Of a DNA stretch of 64,000 nt, positions 29,134 to 38,458 are shown one piece after another. The notes below the pieces were generated by a model, which had not been told where the DNA came from, searched no databases, and saw nothing but the letters and a program-made list of their open reading frames with translations. Location: the NCBI GenBank assembly GCA_000612485.1, contig CP007494.1:2666001-2730000 (forward strand), in the 5' to 3' direction. How positions within the stretch are numbered: the first letter of the stretch is position 1; every line of letters begins with the position of its first letter. Position numbers and translations under genes: made by a program. Source of the DNA: Bordetella holmesii ATCC 51541. Lineage in GTDB: Bacteria; Pseudomonadota; Gammaproteobacteria; Burkholderiales; Burkholderiaceae_B.

Positions 29134-29710
29134 TAACTCGATCGCGGGTCTGATTCTGGCCGGAGGGCAGGGCCGACGTGTCAACGAGGCCGATAAAGGC
29201 TTGCTGCTATGGCGGGGCAAGCCACTGGTGGCGCATGTGGCCCAGCGCCTGGCTCCGCAGGTCAGCCAGCTCATCGTCAGCGCCAATCGCCATATCGCGA
29301 CCTATGCCGCATTCGGCCAGGTGGTCAGCGATGATAAGCAGTTTGGTGCATGGCAAGGGCCGCTGGCCGGGCTGGCGGCGGGGCTGGCCGTGTGCCGCCA
29401 CCCATGGCTGGTCTGCGTGCCTTGCGATACACCGTTGATCCCCCACGACCTGGCGGCACGCCTGACCGGCGCGGCCATTGCGGCCCAGGCCCCTTTGGCC
29501 GTGGCAAGTTGCCAGGGGCGGCGCCATGCCGTGTGCATGGCGTTGCGGCCGGCCCTATTGCCGGATCTGCGCGCCTATTTGGCCGGTGGCGATCGCAAGG
29601 TGGCATGGTGGCAGGACAGGGCGGGCGCCGTCGAAGTCGCCTTCGATGATGCGCCCGCCGCCTTTCTCAACCTGAATACTGCCGAGGATTTCGCTTTCGC
29701 GCAGGGCTAG
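29126..29710 (+). CDS. mobA: Molybdenum cofactor guanylyltransferase MobA
   Basis: 194 residues, GTG start. [19 protein letters not shown] is the nucleotide-binding signature (usually RRMGGxDKGL, so this copy is slightly divergent) and [11 protein letters not shown] is the metal-binding segment. It attaches GMP to molybdopterin, making MGD. Its end overlaps the convergent moeA by four bases. Confidence 0.94.
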   Translation: MADNSIAGLILAGGQGRRVNEADKGLLLWRGKPLVAHVAQRLAPQVSQLIVSANRHIATYAAFGQVVSDDKQFGAWQGPLAGLAAGLAVCRHPWLVCVPCDTPLIPHDLAARLTGAAIAAQAPLAVASCQGRRHAVCMALRPALLPDLRAYLAGGDRKVAWWQDRAGAVEVAFDDAPAAFLNLNTAEDFAFAQG

Positions 29711-30906
29711 GATTGCCAGTAGCGAAAGTCGTAATACCGGACCGCGGTGCCGTCGCTGATGTCGGTATCGTAAGGCAGGCGTGCCAGGCCGCTGGCCCAG
29801 GGTAGCGAACTCATCACCCCTGATCCCTGCTTGGCGTACGGATGCAGTTGCGGGGCCTGGCCGGCGTCGTACTGCACTCGTAGAAACTCTTCGCGGCCAT
29901 CGCGGCGCGTGTGCTCGGTGCGCAGGGGTATCCAGTCCACGCGCGGATGGGTGGTGCTGCGGCCCTGCATGCGGCGCACCAGCGGCGAGACCAATACCGT
30001 AAAGACGGCATAGGCCGATACCGGATTGCCAGGCAGGCAAACCAGGGGCTTGCCCTGGATATGAGCCAATGCGACCGGTTTGCCAGGTTTCATACGGACT
30101 TTCCAGAGCACCAGCGTCGCGCCCATGGCCTCCAGTACCGGTTTGACCAGATCGCGCTCGCCAACCGATACCCCACCCACACTGAGGACGAGGTCGCAGT
30201 CCTGCAGCAGGCGAGCAAAGGCGGCATTCAGACTGGCCTGCTCATCGCGGGCGTGCAGGACATGGGTGGCTTCAGCGCCCATGCCTTCTGCCAATGCCGC
30301 CAGCATGGCGCCATTGGAGTTGTAGATTTGCTGGTCCTGCCGGGGCGAACCTGGAAAGACCAGCTCATCGCCGGTGGTGAGGATGCCTACCCGCAAGCGC
30401 CCGTAAACCTCGGCTTGCGCCAGCCCTTGCGACGCCAGCAACGCGATATGCGAGGCCTGCAGCACTGTGCCGGCAGCCAGCAACGCCTGCCCGGCGGTCG
30501 TGTCTTCGCCACGTTTACGTACATGCTGTCCGGCTCTGGGAGGCTGCAGGATCTCGACCTTTCCGTCGGTTTCGCGCGTGTCCTCTTGCATGACGACGGT
30601 GTCGGCGCCCGGCGGCATGAGGCTGCCCGTAAACAGCCGTGCGGCCTGGCCCGGCGGCAGGACGGCGGGCATATCACCGGCGAAGATACGCTGGCTCACG
30701 GGCAATGCGCGGCCGGCTTCGTAGTCGGCGTAACGCAGTGCGTAGCCGTCCATGGCGCTGTTGTCGGCCGGGGGCAGGTCCAGGCCAGCCTGAATGTCTT
30801 GTGCCAGCACCCGGCCAGCGAGACTGGCCAGGGGCAGGATTTCGCGCCGTGTGATGGCGTCGGCGGCCTTGGCCAATTGTGCCTGGGCCTCGTCGAACTC
30901 CATCAT
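29707..30906 (-). CDS. moeA: Molybdopterin molybdenumtransferase MoeA
   Basis: 399 residues from ATG 30906, which overlaps the moaB stop. DNSAMDGYALR at the start, FTGSLMPPGADTVVMQED, and LSVGGVSVGERDLVKPVLEAMGA with the following KPGKPVALA are the conserved MoeA blocks. It inserts molybdate into adenylated molybdopterin. Last gene of the moaCDE-moaB-moeA run. Confidence 0.96.
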   Translation of the reverse strand: MMEFDEAQAQLAKAADAITRREILPLASLAGRVLAQDIQAGLDLPPADNSAMDGYALRYADYEAGRALPVSQRIFAGDMPAVLPPGQAARLFTGSLMPPGADTVVMQEDTRETDGKVEILQPPRAGQHVRKRGEDTTAGQALLAAGTVLQASHIALLASQGLAQAEVYGRLRVGILTTGDELVFPGSPRQDQQIYNSNGAMLAALAEGMGAEATHVLHARDEQASLNAAFARLLQDCDLVLSVGGVSVGERDLVKPVLEAMGATLVLWKVRMKPGKPVALAHIQGKPLVCLPGNPVSAYAVFTVLVSPLVRRMQGRSTTHPRVDWIPLRTEHTRRDGREEFLRVQYDAGQAPQLHPYAKQGSGVMSSLPWASGLARLPYDTDISDGTAVRYYDFRYWQS

Positions 30907-31421
30907 GATGCTTCCCTGCGCGCGAGGTGCGTGGCAAAGTTGCAAGGTTTGTGTCGGCTGTCCAGTTGTTCGGCGATGATGCGGCTCCAGGCCGTCTGGC
31001 AGGCACCGTTGGAGCCTGGCATGCAGAAGATCACGGTATTGTTGGCGTATCCGGCCAGCGCTCGCGACTGGATGGTCGACGAGCCGATCTCTTCATAGGA
31101 CACCTGGCGAAACAGCTCGCCAAAGCCGTCGATCTCTTTGTCGAACAACGGACGCACGGCCTCGGGCACGGAATCTCGGTGCGAAAACCCGGTGCCGCCC
31201 GTGGTCAGAATCACCTGTACCTGCGGATCGGCGATCCAGTCGCTCATGACGCGGCGGATCAGGTAGACATCGTCACGCACGATTTCGCGGCGCACGCACA
31301 TGTGGCCGGCGTGGGCGAGATTGTGGGCCAGAAGATTGCCTGAGGTGTCGTCTCCGGCGCTGCGCGTGTCACTGACGGTGAGCACGGCGCAAGCCAGCGA
31401 AACAGTGTTTTCGGTAGTCAT
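30903..31421 (-). CDS. moaB: Molybdenum cofactor biosynthesis protein MoaB
   Basis: 172 residues. LTVSDTRSAGDDTSG and ILTTGGTGFSHRD are the MogA/MoaB nucleotide-binding motifs, and AYANNTVIFCMPGSNGA-type sequence closes the domain. It probably adenylates molybdopterin before MoeA. ATG 31421 overlaps the moaE stop (ATGA), and its stop overlaps moeA. Confidence 0.94.
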   Translation of the reverse strand: MTTENTVSLACAVLTVSDTRSAGDDTSGNLLAHNLAHAGHMCVRREIVRDDVYLIRRVMSDWIADPQVQVILTTGGTGFSHRDSVPEAVRPLFDKEIDGFGELFRQVSYEEIGSSTIQSRALAGYANNTVIFCMPGSNGACQTAWSRIIAEQLDSRHKPCNFATHLARREAS

Positions 31422-31888
31422 GGTTTGTCCTTGTTCTCTTCCCAGGCGTGGGTGCGGGTGTCGTCCTCGACGCGCTGCTGGACCCAGAACCGATTGCCAT
31501 CGGCCAGCGTTTCGCGTTTCCAGAAAGGGGCGCGCGTCTTGAGCGCATCGATCATGAACTCGCAGGCCTGGAAGGCATCTCCCCGGTGGGCGCTGGCTGC
31601 CGCGACGAAAACAATCTGGTCTTCGCGGGGCAGGGCGCCGATCCGATGGGCGATGACGGTGCCGGCCAGCTGCCAGCGCTCGCGCGCGCGGCGGGCAATC
31701 GCTTCGAGCTCGCGCTCGCACATTCCGGGATAGTGTTCGAGGTAGAGCGTTTCCGTGGCCTGTCCGGGGGCGTAATCGCGCACATAACCCGTGAAGGTCA
31801 CCAGTGCGCCTGCCTGGGAGCCGGCTTTGGCACGTAGACCGGCGGTAAGGGCGGCCGTGTCGAAATCGGCCTCCTGGACGAGGATCAT
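31418..31888 (-). CDS. moaE: Molybdopterin synthase catalytic subunit MoaE
   Basis: 156 residues from ATG 31888. ALVTFTGYVRD, LYLEHYPGM, VIAHRIGALPREDQIVFVAAASAHR and the active-site Lys region LKTRAPFWKRE are typical. With MoaD it converts cPMP to molybdopterin. It starts five bases after the moaD stop. Confidence 0.95.
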   Translation of the reverse strand: MILVQEADFDTAALTAGLRAKAGSQAGALVTFTGYVRDYAPGQATETLYLEHYPGMCERELEAIARRARERWQLAGTVIAHRIGALPREDQIVFVAAASAHRGDAFQACEFMIDALKTRAPFWKRETLADGNRFWVQQRVEDDTRTHAWEENKDKP

Positions 31889-31892
31889 AGTC

Positions 31893-32144
31893 TCAGCCTC
31901 CAGTGACGGGTTCGAAGACCGCCACCTCGTCGTCTGCGGCCAGCGCCACCGGCCCTTTGACATGCGTCTGATTGACAGCGAGCCTTAAGCGGTTCGCTTC
32001 GGACAACTGCGGATAGCGCACAGCCAGATCTTCGACCAACTGGACGGTATTCGCCGGCTGCGGCAGAGGCAGGCGCTCGGCGCGCTTGCCCAGCAGCTCC
32101 GCCACGCGAGCGAAGTACAACATATCAATCGTTGCGCCATTCAC
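31893..32144 (-). CDS. moaD: Molybdopterin synthase sulfur carrier MoaD
   Basis: 83 residues, ubiquitin-like, ending in the thiocarboxylated Gly-Gly (FEPVTGG). LYFARVAELLGKRAE is the family start. It overlaps the moaC 3' end by 20 bases and precedes moaE, its partner. Confidence 0.95.
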   Translation of the reverse strand: MNGATIDMLYFARVAELLGKRAERLPLPQPANTVQLVEDLAVRYPQLSEANRLRLAVNQTHVKGPVALAADDEVAVFEPVTGG

Positions 32145-32613
32145 CGCTTTTTCCTCCCGCCTTGTACGCCAGGCGAACCTGTTCGATCACGATGCCCTTG
32201 TCTGCCGCCTTGCACATGTCGTAGATGGTAAGCGCGGCGACGCTGCAGGCCGTCATGGCCTCCATTTCGACGCCGGTCTTGTAACGGGTGCGGCAGGTGG
32301 CCCGGATGTCGATCCGGTGCGCCTGGTCGTCCAGCGAGAACTCGATGCCCACGAAGGACAGCGGCAAGCTATGACACAAGGGGATCAATTCGGCGCAGCG
32401 TTTGGCCGCCAGCACCGCGGCCACACGGGCGGTGTTGAGCACCTCACCTTTGCCCTGGCCAGGTTGGGTCAGCAGCCCGTAGGCCTGGGGACTCATGCGC
32501 ACCGCGCCTTGCGCGATGGCGACACGATCGGATTCGGTCTTGTCGCCGACATCGACCATGCGAACCTGGCCGCTTTCGTCCAGGTGGCTCAGAGTGGGTA
32601 AGGTGTCAGGCAT
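32125..32613 (-). CDS. moaC: Cyclic pyranopterin monophosphate synthase MoaC
   Basis: 162 residues. It acts after MoaA to form cPMP. KRCAELIPLCHSLPLSFVGIEF, KTGVEMEAMTACSVAALTIYDMCKA and KSGEWRN are the conserved active-site regions. First gene of the run moaC-moaD-moaE-moaB-moeA. I saw no clear molybdenum-cofactor riboswitch upstream. Confidence 0.96.
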   Translation of the reverse strand: MPDTLPTLSHLDESGQVRMVDVGDKTESDRVAIAQGAVRMSPQAYGLLTQPGQGKGEVLNTARVAAVLAAKRCAELIPLCHSLPLSFVGIEFSLDDQAHRIDIRATCRTRYKTGVEMEAMTACSVAALTIYDMCKAADKGIVIEQVRLAYKAGGKSGEWRND

Positions 32614-32922
32614 CTCAAAAACGGAAGATCAGAATAAGGGATGGCTCGAAGCCGCGCCGGCTGGCGCGCAGCCTTATGATAGACGAGCCCAGTCTAGGAC
32701 GCGATAATCCCCGGCAAACTTGGCGGTGGCGCCTGTGTTTCACAGGATGTTCCGCGCCAACGGGCGCGCACAGGGGCAGGTTGCGTTCGAAAACCGGTGC
32801 AGCCAAGGTCGGGATGGCCGGATAGTCAACGTCGCACTCGTGCGGGATGCTGAGGGCATCTGGGATGGCAAACCTCCACGGGTCGATTTCTCACGGAAGT
32901 GGTTCCATCGGGAGGTTGTTTC
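32614..32922. other. Divergent intergenic region between moaC and the dienelactone hydrolase
   Basis: 309 bases without a gene I can support. A 70-codon frame (32720-32932) is open but resembles nothing known to me and runs into the next start. The ribosome binding site GGGAGG of the next gene lies at about 32910. No ModE-type operator or riboswitch was recognised. Confidence 0.5.
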
Positions 32923-33801
32923 ATGGTTTTGAAGGACGCAGAGTTCGACAGTCTTTTGCCGCCCCTGAGGCTTGGCCGGCGCGGCTTTCTCGCCACCGGC
33001 CTGGCCGCCGGCTTTTCGTTGGCCGCCGGGCCGGCCGTGGCTCAGACGGCCATTACTACCGACAGCAAGGGCTTGGTGGCCGGGCCGGTCGACATCCCCA
33101 CGACCGACGGCACAATGCCTGCCTATCGCGCTGCGCCGCAAGGCAAGAGCGATCTTCCCACGCTATTGGTGGTCTCGGAGATTTTCGGCGTACACGAATA
33201 CATCCAGGACGTCTGCCGCCGCCTGGCGCACCAGGGATATCTGGCGATCGCGCCGAAGCTCTTTGCCCGTCAAGGCGATCCGTCCAAGCATGCCGATATG
33301 GCGTCTTTGCGCGCCGAGATCATCGACAAGGTGGCTGACGCACAGGTGATGGCCGATCTGGATGCCACGGCCACCTGGGCTGCCGCACATGGCGCAAACG
33401 CCTCCAGGCTGGGCATCCTGGGGTTCTGCTGGGGCGGGCGCATTGTCTGGCTCTATGCCGCGCACCGCCCAGGCTTGTTGGCAGGGGCGGCCTGGTATGG
33501 TCAGTTGGGTGGCGCAAGCACCGGGCTGAAGCCGCGGGCGGCACTGGACGTTGTACCCGCGCTCCAGGCTCCCGTGCTGGGCGCCTACGGTGGCAAGGAC
33601 GCAGGTATTGCGCTGGCCGATGTGGACAAAATGAAGGTCGCGCTAGCCAAGGGCCCCCCAGCCGCTCAGAAGTCGCGCATCGATGTTTATCCCGATGCCC
33701 CGCACGCGTTTCATGCGGATTATCGGCCCAGCTTTCGCAAAGCCGAGGCCGAGCAGGCTTGGCGACGCATGCTGGACTGGTTCAAGCAGAACGGGCTCTG
33801 A
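32923..33801 (+). CDS. Dienelactone hydrolase family protein with Tat signal
   Basis: 292 residues from ATG 32923. The N terminus contains a twin-arginine motif (RRGFLATG) and a signal ending VAQT, so export by Tat is predicted. The alpha/beta-hydrolase triad is Cys in LGFCWGG, Asp in GGKDAG and His in PHAFHAD, the dienelactone hydrolase pattern with Cys as nucleophile. Substrate unknown; the periplasmic location makes a role in aromatic degradation uncertain. Confidence 0.88.
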   Translation: MVLKDAEFDSLLPPLRLGRRGFLATGLAAGFSLAAGPAVAQTAITTDSKGLVAGPVDIPTTDGTMPAYRAAPQGKSDLPTLLVVSEIFGVHEYIQDVCRRLAHQGYLAIAPKLFARQGDPSKHADMASLRAEIIDKVADAQVMADLDATATWAAAHGANASRLGILGFCWGGRIVWLYAAHRPGLLAGAAWYGQLGGASTGLKPRAALDVVPALQAPVLGAYGGKDAGIALADVDKMKVALAKGPPAAQKSRIDVYPDAPHAFHADYRPSFRKAEAEQAWRRMLDWFKQNGL

Positions 33802-33803
33802 GC

Positions 33804-34223
33804 TCAGCGTGCCGGCGCCTGCGGCAGGCCATCGGTGACTTCAGCGATGGCCTGCTTCATTTCGCCATAACCGATGGCCCGCTCGCGCTGGAAGCTGCCC
33901 AGCACGCCGGCGCAGCCATCCACGCTGGCCTGGCGCATCTGTTCCATCATCTGCCGACCCGTTTCCTGGCCCTGGGTAAATCGCGCCTTCAAGGCCGCAG
34001 TGTCGTAACGGTATTCCTGGGCGTAGCGTTTCAGGTTCACTTGCCAGTTGGATTCGTGCTGCAGCAGATCGGGTTGGGACGCGCCACACAGGCGGGCCGC
34101 GCCATTGGTGGCCCCGGCGGCCGCGACGACTTGTTCGAAGGTTGTCTGTCCGTCAGGAGCAGCCAGGGTTTGCGCCTGGGCCGATGACGTCAGGGCGGCC
34201 ACTGCAATCCATAGGGCTCGCAT
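33804..34223 (-). CDS. Secreted hypothetical protein
   Basis: 139 residues. A signal peptide ends at SSAQAQ; the ATG at 34223 is preceded by GGAGG. The mature part is helical with two cysteines (ARLCGAS, VDGCAGV) that could form a disulfide. I do not recognise the family. Convergent with the dienelactone hydrolase gene, two bases away. Confidence 0.75.
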   Translation of the reverse strand: MRALWIAVAALTSSAQAQTLAAPDGQTTFEQVVAAAGATNGAARLCGASQPDLLQHESNWQVNLKRYAQEYRYDTAALKARFTQGQETGRQMMEQMRQASVDGCAGVLGSFQRERAIGYGEMKQAIAEVTDGLPQAPAR

Positions 34224-34439
34224 GTTGGGATCCTCCGTCGCGTGTTCGCAACGTTTCATTATGACCATCCGTGGGCAGATCAGGGGTTGCAGCCCGGTTT
34301 GCAGACGTTTCAGTATGTGCACAGGCTTTTCCCGAGCGCTGTCATCCCCGCCCACGCGGACACGATCTATGATGGAGGTCGAGCCGCGACAGCGGCACGC
34401 TTCCAATCAAATAGATAATCGTTCCTGTTGGAGAAATTC

Positions 34440-34943
34440 ATGACTATTTCCGTTGGCGACCGCGTACCGGACGGCACGCTCACCGAGTTCATCGAAACCG
34501 AAACGGCGGGCTGCCAGCTCGGCCCCAACCCCTTCCAGGTCGCCGATCTGACGCGTGGCAAGAAGATCGCGTTGTTCGCGCTGCCGGGGGCGTTCACCCC
34601 GACTTGCTCGGCCAAGCATCTGCCGGGTTATATCGCCCAGGCCAAGGCTTTTGCCGACAAGGGCGTGGACGAAATCTGGTGCGTGGCCGTCAATGACGCT
34701 TTCGTCATGGGCGCCTGGGGCCGTGAGCAGCAGGCCACGGGCAAGGTGCGCATGCTGGCGGATGGGTCGGCCTTGTGGACGCGTGAGCTTGGCCTGGAGC
34801 TGGATCTCATTGCCCGTGGCATGGGTGTGCGCTCGCAGCGTTACTCGGCCCTGATCGAAGACGGCGTGGTCACGAAACTGAATATCGAAGGCCCGGGCAA
34901 GTTCGAGGTCAGCGATGCCGACACCTTGCTGTCCCAGATTTAA
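34440..34943 (+). CDS. Peroxiredoxin of the Prx5/AhpE-like type
   Basis: 167 residues from ATG 34440 (GGAG upstream). LFALPGAFTPTCSAKHLPGY contains the peroxidatic Cys in PTCS, and the Arg of GVRSQRYSAL completes the site. The protein reduces peroxides, probably with glutathione/glutaredoxin as donor. Monocistronic. Confidence 0.93.
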   Translation: MTISVGDRVPDGTLTEFIETETAGCQLGPNPFQVADLTRGKKIALFALPGAFTPTCSAKHLPGYIAQAKAFADKGVDEIWCVAVNDAFVMGAWGREQQATGKVRMLADGSALWTRELGLELDLIARGMGVRSQRYSALIEDGVVTKLNIEGPGKFEVSDADTLLSQI

Positions 34944-35012
34944 CGGTTTTCAGGGGGCCGGCGGTCCGGTCTCCCGTGCAGCCCCTGCGTATCCTCTGCT
35001 GCCCGCCTGCCC

Positions 35013-36433
35013 ATGCTATCGACCATATCCTCGTTTTCCTCGCTTTACGTCGCCACCCTGCTGATGCTGGTCGGCACAGGTCTGTTCAATACCTATATGG
35101 GACTGACATTGACGGCACGATCCGTCAACGAAGTCTGGATCGGCTCCATGATCGCGGGGTATTACCTGGGTCTGGTCTGCGGCGCACGGCTGGGGCATAA
35201 GCTCATCATTCGCGTCGGGCATATTCGTGCTTTCGTGGCGTGTGCGGCGGTGGCCACCAGCATGATTCTGCTGCAGGCCCAGATAGACAGCCTGCCGGTG
35301 TGGCTGCTGCTGCGTCTGATCTCGGGCGTCATGATGGTCACCGAGTTCATGGTCATCGAAAGCTGGCTCAATGAACAGACGGAGAACCACCAGCGTGGCC
35401 GCGTGTTTTCGGTCTATATGGTGGTCTCCGGCCTGGGGACGGTGCTGGGGCAGTTGGCGCTCACGTTTTATGCCGTGCTGGATGACGGGCCGCTCGTACT
35501 CGTGGCGATGTGCCTGGTCCTGTGCCTGGTACCGATTGCCGTTACCGCGCGCTCCCACCCCCCGACCCCACGGCCTGCGCCACTGGATTTCTTTTTCTTC
35601 GTCAAGCGGGTGCCGCTGGCCATGACCGTGCTGTTCGTGGCCGGCAACTTGAGTGGCGCATTCTATGGCCTGGCACCGGTGTACGCGGCCAAGCACGGCC
35701 TGGCCACCTCCCAGGTTGCGTTGTTCGTGGCTGTCTCGGTAACAGCCGGGCTGCTGTCGCAGTGGCCCATAGGATGGCTGTCTGACCGGATCAATCGCGC
35801 TGGCTTGATCCGGTTCAACGCCGCGGTTCTGGTGCTGGTGCCGGTTTTCATGTGGGGTTGGCTGGATTTACCCTTCTGGCTGCTGCTTTGCTTGTCGGCG
35901 CTGTTGGGCGTGCTGCAGTTCACGCTTTACCCGCTGGGCGCGGCGCTGGCCAACGACCACGTCGAAGCCGAGCGCCGCGTGAGCCTGAGCGCCGTGCTGT
36001 TGATGGTCTATGGGGTAGGGGCTTGCCTGGGACCCCTGGTGGCGGGCGTTCTGATGTCGTTGGGGGGCACGCCATGTACTACGTGTTCGTGCCAGTGTGC
36101 GCCCTCATTCTGGTCTGGCGGGTACGCCCGAGCGCCGTCACGGGCTTGCATCAGGTCGACGAGGCGCCGGTGCATTTCGTGCCGATGCCCGATACGCTGC
36201 AGTCGTCGCCGGCCATGGTCACACTCGATCCCCGTGTGGATGTCGAGGTGGACCCTGCGATGGAAATGCTTACGCCTGAGGCTGACGTCGTGCAGCCGCC
36301 TGCGCCTGCTGCCGAGCCACCGGCGGGTACTGCCGCCTTCGACAATGTCGTGGCCGAACCTGGCGAGGCCGCCACGGTGCTGCCTGCCGACGGTGCGGTG
36401 CCGTCTGAGGGATCCAAGGCCGCGGGAGGCTGA
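35013..36433 (+). pseudogene. MFS transporter (UMF2/YcaD type), frameshifted near the C terminus
   Basis: 12-helix transporter. The A-loop motif is GLVCGARLGHKLIIRVGH. A G6 run at 36062-36067 is one base short; an added G turns LMSLGGTPCTTC into LMSLGGHAMYYVFVPVCALILVWRV, giving 473 residues. The restored C terminus is a long acidic and Pro/Ala-rich tail (HFVPMPDTLQSSP onward). As written, the last helix is destroyed and the frame runs to 36578 across the next gene's end. Substrate unknown. Confidence 0.8.
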
Positions 36434-36442
36434 AGCAGGCGA

Positions 36443-37594
36443 TCAGCGCGTGATGGGCAGGCAGGCAGCGCCCTGGGTCAGCGGCGCACTGGTTTCGCCC
36501 AGCAGCGCGCGCGCGCCGCAGGTCGAGCCAAACATGGCCGCCACGTTGTGGCCAGTGCCCACCACCTCCTGGGCCTGATGCGCCAGTGCCGGCCATTCGG
36601 CGTGACGTTGCGCGATGGCAACTTCATAGCGCCAGTGGCCCAGCCCTCGCGCCCAGCGCGTGGCACCCTGCGCTTCGGCGCCGCAGGTTTTGTCCAGAAA
36701 CTGATGTTCGGGATTGTTGTCGGCGCTGCCCAGCAGATAGGTGACGTTGCGAGCGGCATAGCGCGGCGCCAGGCGCGCCGGATCGCCGGTGCGCAAGTAG
36801 CCTGGGAGCTGATCCAGACCGTACTTGTATTGATTGTAGGTGGGGCAGATGCCACGTTCATAGGGCGCGAACCCCCGCCCATCGGCACGCGGGCGTTCGG
36901 CCGTGAGGTACAGATAGGAGGAGGGGTTGGCCACCACATAGCGGACGTCCAGGCCTTTGTTTCGCAGGTCGTCATCCACGTTGTTCAAGACCGCATACCG
37001 CTGGATGAGTTGCGCGCCGGCGGAGTGCCCGGGAAGCACCACGGTGCGTAAGGCCGGCAGCCGTTCGGCACTGGCCAGTTCGTGCAACAGGTCATCGAGC
37101 ACCTGCATGGAACTGACCGGCGCAGGGCGTCCTTTGACCTGCATACTGAGTTCGCCGTCCTCCCAACTGGCACGCCGCCAGGCCGGCATATGGCCGAAGC
37201 CGGTGTCTATCGCACTGGAAAACTTGGGGGCGATGATCAGCGTGTCATCCAGACGCTCCGGATTGTTGCCCATGAGTGCAGATACCGCCTCATAGGAGCG
37301 TGTGGCGTCCCGCTTGATCCCGTGCACGACGATGACCAGCCGCCGTACGCCGCGCAAATCATCGCGTTTGAGGTTCTTGCTGGCATAGACCGGGAAGGGG
37401 TAGCGCTGTTCGGGGCGGCCCAGCTCAAGTGCGCGCCAAGGCGGCGTAGGCTGCTGTTGCGCGGCGACCGGTTCCTCGTAGGGATCCCGCTCTTCGGTGG
37501 CGGGCAGCAGGGTCTGTGCAAGCGCGGCGGCCACAGGCATGCCCGAGCAGGCCGCGGCCAGAATCAGGCGGGACCACCCTTGGCTAGGCGTCAT
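36443..37594 (-). CDS. Secreted alpha/beta hydrolase
   Basis: 383 residues with a signal peptide ending AAALAQ. The strand VIVVHGIKRD, the nucleophile elbow LPGHSAGAQL and the late His in VGTGHNVAAMFGS fit a Ser-His hydrolase; an Asp in LLGSADNNP could complete the triad. The true substrate cannot be told. It starts nine bases after the fnr stop on the same strand. Confidence 0.8.
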   Translation of the reverse strand: MTPSQGWSRLILAAACSGMPVAAALAQTLLPATEERDPYEEPVAAQQQPTPPWRALELGRPEQRYPFPVYASKNLKRDDLRGVRRLVIVVHGIKRDATRSYEAVSALMGNNPERLDDTLIIAPKFSSAIDTGFGHMPAWRRASWEDGELSMQVKGRPAPVSSMQVLDDLLHELASAERLPALRTVVLPGHSAGAQLIQRYAVLNNVDDDLRNKGLDVRYVVANPSSYLYLTAERPRADGRGFAPYERGICPTYNQYKYGLDQLPGYLRTGDPARLAPRYAARNVTYLLGSADNNPEHQFLDKTCGAEAQGATRWARGLGHWRYEVAIAQRHAEWPALAHQAQEVVGTGHNVAAMFGSTCGARALLGETSAPLTQGAACLPITR

Positions 37595-37602
37595 GGGGCG
37601 CG

Positions 37603-38331
37603 TCAGCAGTGCTCGTGGCCAAGCAGTTGGCGCAGACCGGGCAGATCGAGGAGTTCGACTTCGCGCTGGTTGATGCGGATCAGGCCTTCGCGGGCAAAGC
37701 GCGAGAACAGCCGGCTGACCGTCTCCAGCGTCAGGCCCAGGTAGTTGCCGATTTCTTCGCGGCTCATGCGCAGAACGAATTGGGTCGAGGAATAGCCCAG
37801 CGCGGCATAACGTTGCGACAGGTTCAGCAAAAAGGCGGCCAGACGCTGCTCGGAGCGCATCGATCCGAGAGTGGCCAGCATCTGGTGCGAGCGGGTGATT
37901 TCGCGGCTCATGAGGCGGCGAAACTGTTGCTGCAAGCTGGGCAAGTGGTGGGCGACGCGATCGATTTCAGACAGGCGGATGACGCAGACTTCCGAGTCCT
38001 CCAACGCCACGGCGTTGGAGACATGGCGCGACTCCAGCATGCCATCGAGCCCGACGATTTCGCCAGGCAGATGAAATCCCGTGATCTGAAGTTGACCGCT
38101 GGCGTCTTCGAGCTGAGTCTTCAGTGACCCATAGCGCACGCCATAGACGGCATCCAGCGCCGCGTCCAGTTCGTAAAGGGTGTGGCCTTTCTCGATGCGC
38201 ACGCGCTCTTTGATCAGATCGTCGAGCTTTTCGACCTCGGCCGCGGCCATGCCGATAGGAATGCAGACATGGCCGAGCATGCAGCTGGAACAATGTGCGG
38301 CGTCGGGCGTGATAGGAACCCGCTTGAGCAT
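37603..38331 (-). CDS. fnr: Fnr/Anr-type oxygen-responsive regulator
   Basis: 242 residues, Crp/Fnr family. The [4Fe-4S] ligands are Cys14, Cys17, Cys23 (CSSCMLGHVC) and Cys116 (DSEVCVIRL). A cyclic-nucleotide-like barrel follows, then the helix-turn-helix MSREEIGNYLGLTLETVSRLFSRF with the ETVSR recognition residues of Fnr. It should bind TTGAT-N4-ATCAA sites under low oxygen. Given regA and cyo in the same window, it is a second candidate respiratory regulator. Confidence 0.93.
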   Translation of the reverse strand: MLKRVPITPDAAHCSSCMLGHVCIPIGMAAAEVEKLDDLIKERVRIEKGHTLYELDAALDAVYGVRYGSLKTQLEDASGQLQITGFHLPGEIVGLDGMLESRHVSNAVALEDSEVCVIRLSEIDRVAHHLPSLQQQFRRLMSREITRSHQMLATLGSMRSEQRLAAFLLNLSQRYAALGYSSTQFVLRMSREEIGNYLGLTLETVSRLFSRFAREGLIRINQREVELLDLPGLRQLLGHEHC

Positions 38332-38458
38332 TCGTGACCTCGTCGTCTTGACACACCGGCTTGCGGAAGCACTGGCACGGTTTATTTTCGTTAGATTGTA
38401 GTCTTCTTTGCAGAATTTCGCCGATTTATGCCTCTAACGGCCAAAGAGTCGCAAGGCA

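Noticed and set aside
32614..32720. Molybdenum-cofactor riboswitch upstream of moaC
   Set aside because: I could not find the conserved stems or an aptamer-like pattern; the leader is also short of paired elements.
32720..32932. 70-codon open frame before the dienelactone hydrolase
   Set aside because: No recognised similarity, and it overlaps the ribosome binding site and start of the next gene.
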